6,183 nucleotides of DNA from an uncultured Fidelibacterota bacterium (GTDB taxonomy: Bacteria > Fidelibacterota > Marinisomatia > SCGC-AAA003-L08 > D37C17): assembly GCA_913049525.1 (NCBI GenBank), contig CAJWYZ010000087.1, forward strand, positions 1 through 6,183, given 5' to 3'. Position 1 is the stretch's first letter, and each line of letters begins with the position of its first letter. The notes below the pieces were generated by a model. That model saw nothing but the letters and a program-made list of their open reading frames with translations. It was not told the DNA's origin and ran no database searches. Positions 1 to 6,183 of this stretch are shown here, in pieces. Made by a program: the position numbers and the translations under genes.

Positions 1-3000
1 GGCCAATTTCATATTCATCTTCTCGAGCTTGAGCACCCATGGGCGTATTTACCACTAGCTGGACCTCGCCATTTTTAATGGCATCCACCACATTTGGGCG
101 ACCTTCACCCACCTTAAATATAGGGCGGGTCGCCACACCATTTTCAGATAAAAGGTCTGCTGTGCCATTGGTAGCAATAATATCAAATCCCAATTCCTGA
201 AAATCCCGCGCCAATGGAATAGCCTTAACCTTATCTAAATTATTCACAGAAATGAAGATAGTACCCTCTTCAGGCAATGAGTTTCCTGCGCCAGCTTCTG
301 CTTTAGCATAGGCACTGCCCAAATGTTTATCGAATCCAATTACTTCACCAGTGGATTTCATTTCTGGTGATAAAAATACATTCTGTTGAGGGAATTTATT
401 AAAAGGGAATACAGGCTTTTTCACCGCAATAAGTCCATTTTTAGATGTTGATGGAAGTTCAAATTCTGACAACGTTTTGCCCACTGCTAATTGTGCCGCT
501 ACTTTGGCTAATGGAAAATCAATCACTTTGCTAATAAAGGGCACTGTTCGACTTGCCCGCGGATTTACCTCTATCACATATACCACATCATTTTTCATGG
601 CGAACTGGATATTAATGAGTCCAACGGTATTCAAACTCAATGCCAATTCTTTGGTATAATCTTTAATCATTCTTCTGGATGTTGACGTGAGCTCATAGGC
701 GGGTAATACACAGGCAGAATCCCCCGAATGGATGCCCGCTTCTTCAATATGTTGCATAATTCCTGCCACAAAAACATCGGTGCCATCACAAAGGGCATCC
801 ACATCAAACTCAAAGGCATCTTCTAAAAAGGCATCCACCAAAATAGGATGCTCACCTGAAACTAGTGCGGCCTTACCCACATAGGTTTTGAGGCCATCGT
901 CATCGTAAACAATTTCCATTCCTCGACCACCCAATACATAAGAGGGTCGAACCAACACGGGATATCCCACATCATGAGCCACTACCAAGGCTTCATCCAC
1001 AGAAAAAGCAGTTCCCCACTTGGGTACAGGAATTTTCAAGTCATCTAAAATTTTCCCGAATTTATCACGATTTTCAGCCAGATCAATGGCATCAGGATTG
1101 GTACCAATAATATTTACCCCTGCATCTTTTAAACGATTAGCAATATTGAGGGGTGTTTGTCCCCCAAACTGAACCAAAACACCATCTGGATTTTCTAAGT
1201 CCACAACATTCATCACATCTTCAAATGTGAGGGGTTCAAAATATAGGCGATCTGCAATGTCAAAATCGGTAGAAACTGTCTCCGGGTTACAATTTACCAT
1301 GATGGTTTTATAGCCGGCTTCTTTTAAACCAAATACTGCCTGCACACAGCAGTAATCAAACTCAATCCCTTGGCCAATTCGGTTGGGACCACCACCCAAA
1401 ATCATCACCTTTTTTCCTTCTAAAGATGCAATTTCATTTTCCGTTTCATAAGTGGAATAGCAGTAGGGAGTAAGTGCTTCAAACTCCGCAGCGCATGTAT
1501 CCACTACCTTGTATGTTGGGAGGATGTTTCCATCCTTTCGCATCTGTCGAATATCATCATCAGTTTTTTCCCACTTCCGGGCGATTTGGTGGTCTGAGAA
1601 GCCGTTTTGTTTTAATTCTTGAAGGGGCATATTAAATTGTTTCCCCTTAAAGGGTGGAATACATTCTTCTCCTACAGAAATTAATTTCTGAATTTGATAT
1701 AAAAACCAAGGGTCAATTTTAGTCTGTTCAAAGATATCTTCAATAGAATGTCCTTCTTCAAACGCCTGTTTTACTTTTAGTAATCGAAAAGCTGAAGCAA
1801 AACGAATTTTACTTAAATCCAAATCACGGTATTCAGTTTCCTTAGGCTCAAATCCATCCAGCCCAACCTCCAATGAACGGAATGCTTTCTGCAGACTTTC
1901 ACGGAAGGTTCTACCAATGGCCATTACTTCACCCACCGACTGCATTTGAACACCTAATATTCCGGATGCTGAAGGGAATTTCTCAAAATCAAATCGGGGG
2001 ATTTTGGTTACCACATAGTCAATGCTGGGTTCAAAGGCAGCCATCGTCTGCCCGGTAATATCATTCTGCAGTTCATCTAGAGTATATCCCACTGCAAGTT
2101 TAGCTGCCACTTTGGCAATGGGGAATCCTGTTGCTTTGGATGCAAGAGCTGATGAGCGGCTCACCCGGGGATTCATTTCGATAATGATCATCCTGCCATC
2201 AACAGGATTCACGGTAAACTGTACATTTGATCCGCCAGTATCCACCCCAATTTTTCGTAGGCATTGGATTGACCAGTTTCGCATTTTCTGATATTCTTTG
2301 TCAGTTAGCGTCTGTACTGGTGCAACCGTAATTGAATCACCGGTATGCACACCCATAGGATCCAGATTCTCAATAGAGCAGATAATAATAGCGTTATCTT
2401 TACCGTCACGGACGACTTCCATTTCATATTCTTTCCAACCCAACAAAGATTCTTCGATGAGCACTTCTGAAATAGGACTGGCAGATAATCCCTTTTCTAC
2501 TAATTCATGAAATTCTTCCACATTATAGGCCACAGAACCACCGGTGCCTCCCATGGTAAATGAGGGCCGGATAATTACCGGAAAGGGTATATCTTCAATA
2601 ACCTTATCGGCTTCATCTAGCGTGTTGGCGAATCCACCCCGGGCGGTTTCAATGCCTACTTCATCCATGGCAATTTTGAATTCTTCCCTGTTCTCAGCCC
2701 GTTGGATTGCCTCAACATTGGCGCCAATGAGCTCCACGTTATATTTTCCCAGAACACCATCTTTATGCAATGCCATTGCTGTATCAAGTGCCGTCTGACC
2801 ACCTACGGTGGGGAGGAGAGCATCTGGTTGTTCTTTCTCAATTATAGCTGCCACAGCTTCAGGAGTTACTGGTTCTAAGTAGGTGGCATCTGCCAGGTTG
2901 CGATCTGTCATAATGGTAGCCGGATTGGAGTTTACCAAAATGATTCTATAACCTTCTTCCCGTAATGCTCTGCACGCCTGGGTACCAGAGTAATCAAATT

Positions 3001-3073
3001 CACAAGCCTGCCCAATGATGATGGGTCCAGCACCGATTATTAATATGGATTCTATATCAGTTCTTTTAGGCAT
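1..3073 (-). CDS. carB: Carbamoyl-phosphate synthase large subunit CarB (C-terminus beyond window)
   Basis: CarB makes carbamoyl phosphate from bicarbonate, ammonia (channelled from CarA) and two ATP, for pyrimidine and arginine synthesis in the cytoplasm. I translated the minus strand from 3073 to 1: it is open throughout, 1024 codons, with no frameshift. The two homologous synthetase halves are visible: [18 protein letters not shown] (from residue 13), the ATP-grasp segment [11 protein letters not shown] (169-179), [18 protein letters not shown] (299-316); then [16 protein letters not shown] (561-576), [10 protein letters not shown] (709-718) and [10 protein letters not shown] (835-844). 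The oligomerisation region lies between, about 400-550. The C-terminal regulatory domain starts near 935 and keeps [18 protein letters not shown] and NTPMGAQ, the nucleotide-effector region in relatives. E. coli CarB has 1073 residues, so about 45-50 are missing off the left edge. The start ATG overlaps the end of carA by 8 bases in another frame, matching the E. coli start (MPKRTDI) and suggesting translational coupling. Identification is secure. Confidence 0.98.
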   Translation of the reverse strand, partial: MPKRTDIESILIIGAGPIIIGQACEFDYSGTQACRALREEGYRIILVNSNPATIMTDRNLADATYLEPVTPEAVAAIIEKEQPDALLPTVGGQTALDTAMALHKDGVLGKYNVELIGANVEAIQRAENREEFKIAMDEVGIETARGGFANTLDEADKVIEDIPFPVIIRPSFTMGGTGGSVAYNVEEFHELVEKGLSASPISEVLIEESLLGWKEYEMEVVRDGKDNAIIICSIENLDPMGVHTGDSITVAPVQTLTDKEYQKMRNWSIQCLRKIGVDTGGSNVQFTVNPVDGRMIIIEMNPRVSRSSALASKATGFPIAKVAAKLAVGYTLDELQNDITGQTMAAFEPSIDYVVTKIPRFDFEKFPSASGILGVQMQSVGEVMAIGRTFRESLQKAFRSLEVGLDGFEPKETEYRDLDLSKIRFASAFRLLKVKQAFEEGHSIEDIFEQTKIDPWFLYQIQKLISVGEECIPPFKGKQFNMPLQELKQNGFSDHQIARKWEKTDDDIRQMRKDGNILPTYKVVDTCAAEFEALTPYCYSTYETENEIASLEGKKVMILGGGPNRIGQGIEFDYCCVQAVFGLKEAGYKTIMVNCNPETVSTDFDIADRLYFEPLTFEDVMNVVDLENPDGVLVQFGGQTPLNIANRLKDAGVNIIGTNPDAIDLAENRDKFGKILDDLKIPVPKWGTAFSVDEALVVAHDVGYPVLVRPSYVLGGRGMEIVYDDDGLKTYVGKAALVSGEHPILVDAFLEDAFEFDVDALCDGTDVFVAGIMQHIEEAGIHSGDSACVLPAYELTSTSRRMIKDYTKELALSLNTVGLINIQFAMKNDVVYVIEVNPRASRTVPFISKVIDFPLAKVAAQLAVGKTLSEFELPSTSKNGLIAVKKPVFPFNKFPQQNVFLSPEMKSTGEVIGFDKHLGSAYAKAEAGAGNSLPEEGTIFISVNNLDKVKAIPLARDFQELGFDIIATNGTADLLSENGVATRPIFKVGEGRPNVVDAIKNGEVQLVVNTPMGAQAREDEYEIG

Positions 3074-4151
3074 ATTCTTTTTCCGTCATCATGTCTATAA
3101 AATTTTGAAATAAGTACCGACTATCATGTGGCCCTGGACTAGATTCTGGATGATACTGAACTGAAAATGCCTGCAAATTTGTATATTTTAATCCTTCTAT
3201 CGTTTGGTCATTCAGACTCAAATGAGTAACTTCCATATTCTCAGATAATGAATTTGCATCCACAGCAAACCCATGATTTTGACTGGTAATTTCAACTACT
3301 CCTGTTGCCTCATTTCTTACCGGATGATTACAGCCTCGATGTCCAAATTTCAGTTTATAGGTTTTAGCACCCAGCGCCAATGCCAAAATTTGATGCCCCA
3401 AACAGATGCCAAAAATGGGTTTTTTGCCTAATAATTCTTTTACGGTTTTAATTCCATACGTAACTGCGGCTGGATCACCTGGACCATTAGAAAGAAAAAT
3501 TCCGTCTGGATTTATGTTTAATATCTCAGTCGCAGAAGCAGTTGCAGGGAATATAGTTACGTTACATCCATGAGATTCAAGTAATCGAAGAATGTTATGT
3601 TTTATACCGAAGTCAATGGCAGCAATTTTATGTTTCCCTTTGCTCCATTTATAACTTTTATCACAAGTCACCACTCTGGCTAAATCTAAACCATCCATGG
3701 AAGGAGTCATCTTAACCTTTTGAAGCAACGAATCATCATCCAAATCGACGGTACTGATTATACCATTCATGGCGCCTTCATCTCGAAGAATTCGAGTGAG
3801 CATGCGCGTATCAATTTTTTGGATGCCCACAATCTTTTGAGCCCGTAAATATTCACCCAATGATTGTGTCGATCTAAAATTTGATGGAACGACATTTTCT
3901 TCCCTAACAATAAAGCCAGCAGCATGAATTTTATTAGATTCAACATCTTCTTCATTTACACCATAATTACCAATATGCGGATATGTCATAGTTATGAGCT
4001 GTCCGCAGTAAGAGGGGTCGGTGAGAATTTCTTGATAGCCTGTCATACCTGTATTAAAACAAACTTCGCCGATAGTTTCTCCCTCCGCACCAAAAGAAAT
4101 CCCAGAGAATATGGTTCCGTTTTCAAGTATTAATTTTGCGGATTTAGTCAT
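3066..4151 (-). CDS. carA: Carbamoyl-phosphate synthase small (glutaminase) subunit CarA
   Basis: CarA hydrolyses glutamine and passes ammonia to CarB. The protein has 361 residues (E. coli 382) and is complete. The N-terminal CarA domain (about 1-165) contains [21 protein letters not shown] and [18 protein letters not shown]. The class I glutamine amidotransferase domain follows from about 174: SNGPGDP (221-227), the nucleophile Cys250 in [18 protein letters not shown] (269-278), SQNHGFAVD, and His334 and Glu336 in [14 protein letters not shown], completing the catalytic triad. Cys274 replaces the Gly or Ala usual in the HRG(A/G)NHP loop; this is a minor variation. The start is chosen because it aligns with the family N-terminus ([12 protein letters not shown]). 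No Shine-Dalgarno is visible before it (the bases upstream are AATACAAATTA). The gene lies 36 bases past a minus-strand terminator, so it is probably the first gene of a separate carAB operon, although no convincing promoter could be picked out. Confidence 0.98.
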   Translation of the reverse strand: MTKSAKLILENGTIFSGISFGAEGETIGEVCFNTGMTGYQEILTDPSYCGQLITMTYPHIGNYGVNEEDVESNKIHAAGFIVREENVVPSNFRSTQSLGEYLRAQKIVGIQKIDTRMLTRILRDEGAMNGIISTVDLDDDSLLQKVKMTPSMDGLDLARVVTCDKSYKWSKGKHKIAAIDFGIKHNILRLLESHGCNVTIFPATASATEILNINPDGIFLSNGPGDPAAVTYGIKTVKELLGKKPIFGICLGHQILALALGAKTYKLKFGHRGCNHPVRNEATGVVEITSQNHGFAVDANSLSENMEVTHLSLNDQTIEGLKYTNLQAFSVQYHPESSPGPHDSRYLFQNFIDMMTEKEYA

Positions 4152-4186
4152 TAATTTGTATTATTGCTGGATATAAACATTTTGAG

Positions 4187-4216
4187 TAAAAAAAAACCCC
4201 AAATAAATTGAGGCTG
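4187..4216 (-). terminator. Intrinsic terminator between msrB and carA
   Basis: Read on the minus strand, AGCCTCAA pairs with TTGGGGTT around a five-base loop (TTTAT), using two G-U wobbles; the last TT belongs to a run of nine T (4196-4188). This is the form of a rho-independent terminator. It would end the transcript arriving from the transglutaminase gene and msrB. Because it sits only 36 bases before the carA start, it could instead be an attenuator in a carAB leader. A short alternative pairing (TGAG with CTCA just upstream) exists but is weak, and I see no recognisable PyrR-binding motif. Confidence 0.65.
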
Positions 4217-4257
4217 TCTCAGTGTAAAAGTTTAGTATTTCTTCCCCTTGCATCAGG

Positions 4258-4280
4258 ATGAAAATTAAGCTAATTTTCAT
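4258..4280. repeat. Perfect 10-bp AT-rich inverted repeat in the msrB-carA intergenic region
   Basis: ATGAAAATTA and TAATTTTCAT are exact reverse complements separated by AGC. The hairpin is AT-rich and no T run follows it on the minus strand, so it is a poor terminator. It lies 14 bases past the final msrB stop and upstream of the carA terminator. It could be an operator for carAB, an mRNA-stabilising hairpin at the msrB 3' end, or chance in AT-rich DNA. The sequence does not decide between these. Confidence 0.4.
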
Positions 4281-4291
4281 ACCCAATCCAA

Positions 4292-4330
4292 AATCATTCT
4301 GCCTGAAACTTCAGGGATGCAGAATTGATT
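4292..4330 (-). promoter_or_regulatory. Bacterial SECIS element (selenocysteine insertion hairpin) in msrB
   Basis: The hairpin begins at the last base of the in-frame TGA (4332-4330). On the minus strand the lower stem AATCA(A)TTCTG pairs with CAGAATGATT with one bulged A (10 bp). Four unpaired bases (CATC, on the 5' side only) follow, then an upper stem CCTGA/TCAGG (5 bp) with apical loop AGTT. The loop G and U are nucleotides 21 and 22 after the TGA. Established features of bacterial SECIS elements, such as E. coli fdhF, are a hairpin directly after UGA, about 40 bases long, with a G-U in the apical loop and a bulge on the 5' side, recognised by SelB. All are matched here. There is no T tract after it, so it is not a standard terminator. 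The element also encodes the last 11 residues of MsrB, and the true stop codon (4296-4294) lies in its distal arm. Confidence 0.82.
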
Positions 4331-4677
4331 CAGTAGCGTTTAAAGTCCGGCGGCGGACCGTCATCAAATATGTGCCCAAGGTGAGCATCACATTGGTCAC
4401 ATTTAACTTCGGTCTGTTTTAATCCACTGCTGAAATCATCCTCGTATTTGATAACACCTTCTGTAATGGCTTCATAAAAATCAGGCCAACCACTGCCGGA
4501 ATCATATTTAGATTCTGAGCTGAAAAGGGGGGTGCCACAGCAAATACAGAGATAGGTACCCGGTTCAAAGAGGCTGCAGTATTTCCCAGTGAATGGTGCT
4601 TCGGTGGCACCCTCTCTGGCCATTCTGTACTCATCAGGATTTAGAATATCTTTATAGTTTATTTTGCTGTCATTCAT
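4294..4677 (-). CDS. msrB: Selenocysteine-containing methionine-R-sulfoxide reductase MsrB (TGA at 4332-4330 read as Sec)
   Basis: MsrB reduces methionine-R-sulfoxide in proteins, usually with thioredoxin as reductant. A plain reading stops after 115 residues at HLGHIFDDGPPPDFKRY. In the family this is followed by the catalytic Cys in RYC(I/V)NSASL. Here the next codon is TGA, then INSASLKFQAE and a second TGA, giving 127 residues with selenocysteine at position 116 (E. coli MsrB: 137, Cys118). Zinc-binding pairs Cys44/Cys47 and Cys93/Cys96 match E. coli 46/49 and 95/98 with the same offset of two. GSGWPDFYEAI (61-71) and DAHLGH (97-102) are also conserved. The resolving Cys position (SGCGWP in E. 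coli) is Ser62; Cys34 and Cys46 are spare cysteines. No leader peptide is seen, so the enzyme is probably cytoplasmic. The start has no clear Shine-Dalgarno. The gene follows the transglutaminase gene by 58 AT-rich bases and may share its transcript. The alternative, a nonsense mutation of TGC or TGT, is less likely given the intact downstream codons and the hairpin. Confidence 0.87.
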
Positions 4678-4735
4678 TAATCTAAAAAATAGAACTTTTA
4701 ATTAATTAAATGATAGTTAATTATTAATGTAATAA

Positions 4736-5791
4736 TTATATCTCTTTATATTGAAAACTTTTACTAAAGGCAGAGGAGGTTTGATCATTTATTTCCATAA
4801 TAGGATATATGAATAAATTAGTAGTTCCCATTTCGTAGCCTTCCAATTTAATATCTCTACCCAATATCATTTCAACACGGTTATTATCTAAGGTGCCAAA
4901 ATAATAATCCTTACGCTGGGGATCTTTATCTCCCTCAGAAATATCTACAGGATACCAGCCCTCGCCCTCAACATAATAATCTGCCCAGCAGTGGTAGCCA
5001 CCAACTATACCCTCGCGCTCAGATGGAATAGGAAAACCCATATGAAAACGAACAGGCACACCCAAGGTACGTCCCAATGACATAAAATAAGAATGGTAAT
5101 CGGTACAGTTTCCCACACCGATATTACAGGCATAAATAGAGTTGCCTTTGCCAAACGTGTAATCTCCACCATCATTTTTTGATTGTTGATACAACTTCAC
5201 CACATCATCCCGAGTTACTCCTTTCTGGCCATACAGATTCTCTGAATTCAACCAGGGGGATTTATAGTAAATATTATCCACACTCTTCGGTTTTCCGTAA
5301 TGCATCCCCTCAAAAACAAAATCATAAATGCCCCTTATATCATTTTGAGACAAATCATTTTCATTAATGATTTTGGAAAAAATATTGCCAGTTGGCACAT
5401 TACTGTATGATCCTAAATAATTATTGGGGTCTGCATTTTTATCTGAAATATTGCCATGTTCTTTCCGATGTACATCAAATGTCATGGTTATTGTCGTTGG
5501 ATTAATTATTCCCAATTTGCTAAAAACATACAGATATCTATTCCCATGTATGGGCTCATCTTTTACAGTATATGCCAAATGTTCGCTCATTATCTGCAAA
5601 TTTGAAATTTCCTGAACATTGCTGGATGTAGGTACTGGAAGCCACAATTCCAGTTTGTTACCATGGGTGGGCTCTACTAGAACTTCATAGGTAAATTGAA
5701 AGTTTCGTGTATTTTGGTGATCTATAGTGGGTAAATTTTTATTTGAACATGCCAAAATAAAAATGAATGGAATAAGAAAAACATTTTTCAT
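4736..5791 (-). CDS. Transglutaminase-like cysteine protease-fold lipoprotein
   Basis: The protein has 351 residues and is complete. The N-terminus MKNVFLIPFIFILAC is a lipoprotein signal peptide: Lys2, a hydrophobic stretch, then a lipobox ILA-Cys15, so the mature protein is probably anchored in the envelope. Residues about 30-110 look like a beta-rich N-terminal domain (FTYEVLVEP, LELWLPVP, TITMTFDVHRKE), as seen in front of many bacterial transglutaminase-like domains. The transglutaminase core spans about 145-290: the catalytic triad is Cys229 in GNCTDYHSYF, His267 in GGYHCWADYY and Asp283 in GWYPVDISE, with RTLGVPVRF between. The C-terminal 60 residues match no motif I know. The family includes cross-linking enzymes and proteases or amidases, so the substrate cannot be stated; a role on peptidoglycan or envelope proteins is inference from location. 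The ATG at 5791 is chosen because it places the signal peptide at the start. No Shine-Dalgarno is visible. Confidence 0.9.
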   Translation of the reverse strand: MKNVFLIPFIFILACSNKNLPTIDHQNTRNFQFTYEVLVEPTHGNKLELWLPVPTSSNVQEISNLQIMSEHLAYTVKDEPIHGNRYLYVFSKLGIINPTTITMTFDVHRKEHGNISDKNADPNNYLGSYSNVPTGNIFSKIINENDLSQNDIRGIYDFVFEGMHYGKPKSVDNIYYKSPWLNSENLYGQKGVTRDDVVKLYQQSKNDGGDYTFGKGNSIYACNIGVGNCTDYHSYFMSLGRTLGVPVRFHMGFPIPSEREGIVGGYHCWADYYVEGEGWYPVDISEGDKDPQRKDYYFGTLDNNRVEMILGRDIKLEGYEMGTTNLFIYPIMEINDQTSSAFSKSFQYKEI

Positions 5792-5874
5792 TTTATAATT
5801 ATTTTTTTATTAAAGTGATGAATTTGCGAAAACGATTTGTCCGCAGAAGGGGATATTACTATATCGCTATCCTT

Positions 5875-5893
5875 AAAAACCACCGACCGGTGG
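5875..5893 (-). terminator. Terminator-like hairpin upstream of the transglutaminase gene
   Basis: On the minus strand CCACC pairs with GGTGG around a GGTC loop and is followed by TTTTT (5879-5875). This GC-rich stem stands out in AT-rich DNA. No minus-strand gene lies to its right inside the window, so it would stop antisense transcripts from the tRNA region, or act in the 5' leader of the transglutaminase gene. The stem is short (5 bp), so termination efficiency is uncertain. Confidence 0.5.
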
Positions 5894-5983
5894 GGAACAA
5901 TAGCAGTCATTTATTATTACTATAAATTATTTTTAACATGGGGAAATTTAGGGAGTAAATAGAAATATTTATATAATATTATT

Positions 5984-6011
5984 TTTACGAAATGTAACTA
6001 ATAATTATAAT
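5984..6011 (+). promoter_or_regulatory. Candidate sigma70-type promoter for the tRNA transcript
   Basis: TTTACG (5984-5989, four of six matches to TTGACA) is followed after 16 bases by a perfect TATAAT (6006-6011). It faces the tRNA and would give a leader of about 60 bases. TATAAT-like strings are common in this AT-rich stretch; a second option nearer the tRNA is TTTTCA with CATAAT-like sequence around 6040-6070. The choice is tentative. Confidence 0.35.
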
Positions 6012-6079
6012 AGTTTACCCAATAACATTATTCCATTTAAATTTTCACCCTTCGAGGAATAATCATAATTAGAATTACC

Positions 6080-6152
6080 GCCACCGTAGCTCAGTTGGTA
6101 GAGCAAATCATTCGTAATGATTGGGTCGGGGGTTCAACTCCTCTCGGTGGCT
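6080..6152 (+). tRNA. tRNA-Thr, anticodon CGU (reads ACG)
   Basis: The full cloverleaf can be folded by eye in 73 bases. The acceptor stem GCCACCG pairs with CGGTGGC. The D stem is GCTC/GAGC with loop AGTTGGTA. The anticodon stem AATCA/TGATT encloses TTCGTAA, giving anticodon CGT at 6113-6115. The variable loop is GGGTC, and the T stem (5 bp, two G-U pairs) carries loop TTCAACT. The discriminator base is T6152. The next bases are CAC, so the 3' CCA is not encoded and must be added by tRNA nucleotidyltransferase. It is on the strand opposite to the four protein genes and lies 27 bases before the start codon at 6180, so it is probably co-transcribed with that gene. Confidence 0.95.
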
Positions 6153-6168
6153 CACAATAAATAATAAT

Positions 6169-6174
6169 AAGGAG
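6169..6174 (+). promoter_or_regulatory. Shine-Dalgarno AAGGAG for the gene starting at 6180
   Basis: AAGGAG lies five bases before ATG at 6180. It is the only strong Shine-Dalgarno in the window; the four complete or partial minus-strand genes have none this clear. It supports a real start codon at the right edge. Confidence 0.7.
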
Positions 6175-6179
6175 ATACC

Positions 6180-6183
6180 ATGC
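6180..6183 (+). CDS. Start of an unidentified gene running off the right edge
   Basis: Only ATG plus one base (C) is present, so the product cannot be identified. The ATG is supported by a strong, correctly spaced ribosome binding site directly after the tRNA. A tRNA-Thr often precedes tuf in bacteria, but tuf normally begins Met-Ala or Met-Ser, and a second codon beginning with C does not fit, so I do not call it tuf. Confidence 0.5.

Larger units (their letters stand above)
5792..6079. other. Divergent AT-rich intergenic region
   Basis: This 288-base stretch separates the minus-strand transglutaminase gene from the plus-strand tRNA. I find no convincing coding region. It holds the minus-strand terminator-like hairpin at 5875-5893, short self-complementary segments such as GATAT-TACT-ATATC at about 5852-5865, and an AT-rich half (5910-6065) that must contain the tRNA promoter. 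A promoter for the transglutaminase gene should lie in the left half but no clear -35/-10 pair stands out. Confidence 0.6.

Noticed and set aside
1873..2798. Several plus-strand open frames of 60-90 codons opposite carB
   Set aside because: They are antisense to a fully open, strongly conserved carB and show no protein family features.
3767..4133. Short frames overlapping carA on both strands
   Set aside because: They lie inside the complete carA gene, have no recognisable domains, and are shadows of its codons.
4161..4280. A 39-codon minus-strand reading frame (MKISLIFILMQGEE...) in the msrB-carA spacer, a possible leader peptide
   Set aside because: It has no ribosome binding site, begins inside the inverted repeat, runs through the terminator T tract as Phe codons, and shows no run of regulatory codons. 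It is probably chance.
4292..4330. Hairpin after the TGA as the msrB transcription terminator
   Set aside because: It overlaps the codons of the conserved C-terminus and is not followed by a proper T tract (only TTTT within or just after the distal arm). A better terminator lies at 4187-4216.
4294..4332. Reassignment of TGA to Trp or Cys genome-wide
   Set aside because: Trp is encoded by TGG in carA, carB, msrB and the transglutaminase gene, and a second TGA is needed to end msrB at the normal family length.
4330..4677. msrB as a truncated 115-residue protein or pseudogene ending at the first TGA
   Set aside because: The conserved C-terminal motif continues in frame after the TGA, no other damage is seen, and a SECIS-like hairpin follows directly. 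Selenocysteine explains all of this with one assumption.
5179..5615. Plus-strand open frames opposite the transglutaminase gene
   Set aside because: They are antisense to a gene with an intact signal peptide and catalytic triad, and have no supporting start signals.
1..6183. CRISPR arrays, insertion sequences or phage genes
   Set aside because: No direct repeat array, transposase-like reading frame or terminal inverted repeats were seen.

Overview
The window comes from a low-GC bacterium that uses the standard code (Trp is TGG; TAA ends carA and the transglutaminase gene). A lipoprotein signal sequence points to a bacterium, probably with a Gram-negative type envelope. The protein-coding genes on the minus strand start without a clear Shine-Dalgarno, as is common in the FCB superphylum and related marine lineages. 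That placement is a guess from general character, not from a diagnostic marker.

Layout, read in the direction of transcription on the minus strand from the right: a transglutaminase-like lipoprotein (5791-4736), a methionine-R-sulfoxide reductase msrB (4677-4294), a 142-base intergenic region with an AT-rich inverted repeat and an intrinsic terminator, then carA (4151-3066) and carB (3073 to the left edge, C-terminus cut off). carA and carB overlap by 8 bases and encode the two subunits of carbamoyl-phosphate synthetase, which feeds pyrimidine and arginine synthesis. On the plus strand at the right edge lie a tRNA-Thr(CGU) (6080-6152) and, 27 bases further, a well-formed ribosome binding site and an ATG that opens a gene outside the window. 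A 288-base AT-rich divergent region (5792-6079) separates the two directions.

The main discovery is in msrB. A conventional reading stops at a TGA directly after Arg-Tyr, exactly where the catalytic cysteine of MsrB belongs. Reading through the TGA gives the conserved family C-terminus (INSASLKF...) and a normal length. A 39-base hairpin begins at the last base of this TGA and has a G-U in its apical loop, the layout of a bacterial SECIS element. This is best read as a selenoprotein MsrB with selenocysteine at residue 116, and it would be called as a truncated gene by ordinary annotation. It predicts that the genome carries selA, selB, selC and selD elsewhere.

carA, carB, the tRNA and the transglutaminase-like protein look ordinary. 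The terminator 36 bases before carA separates carAB from the msrB transcript, or could act as an attenuator.
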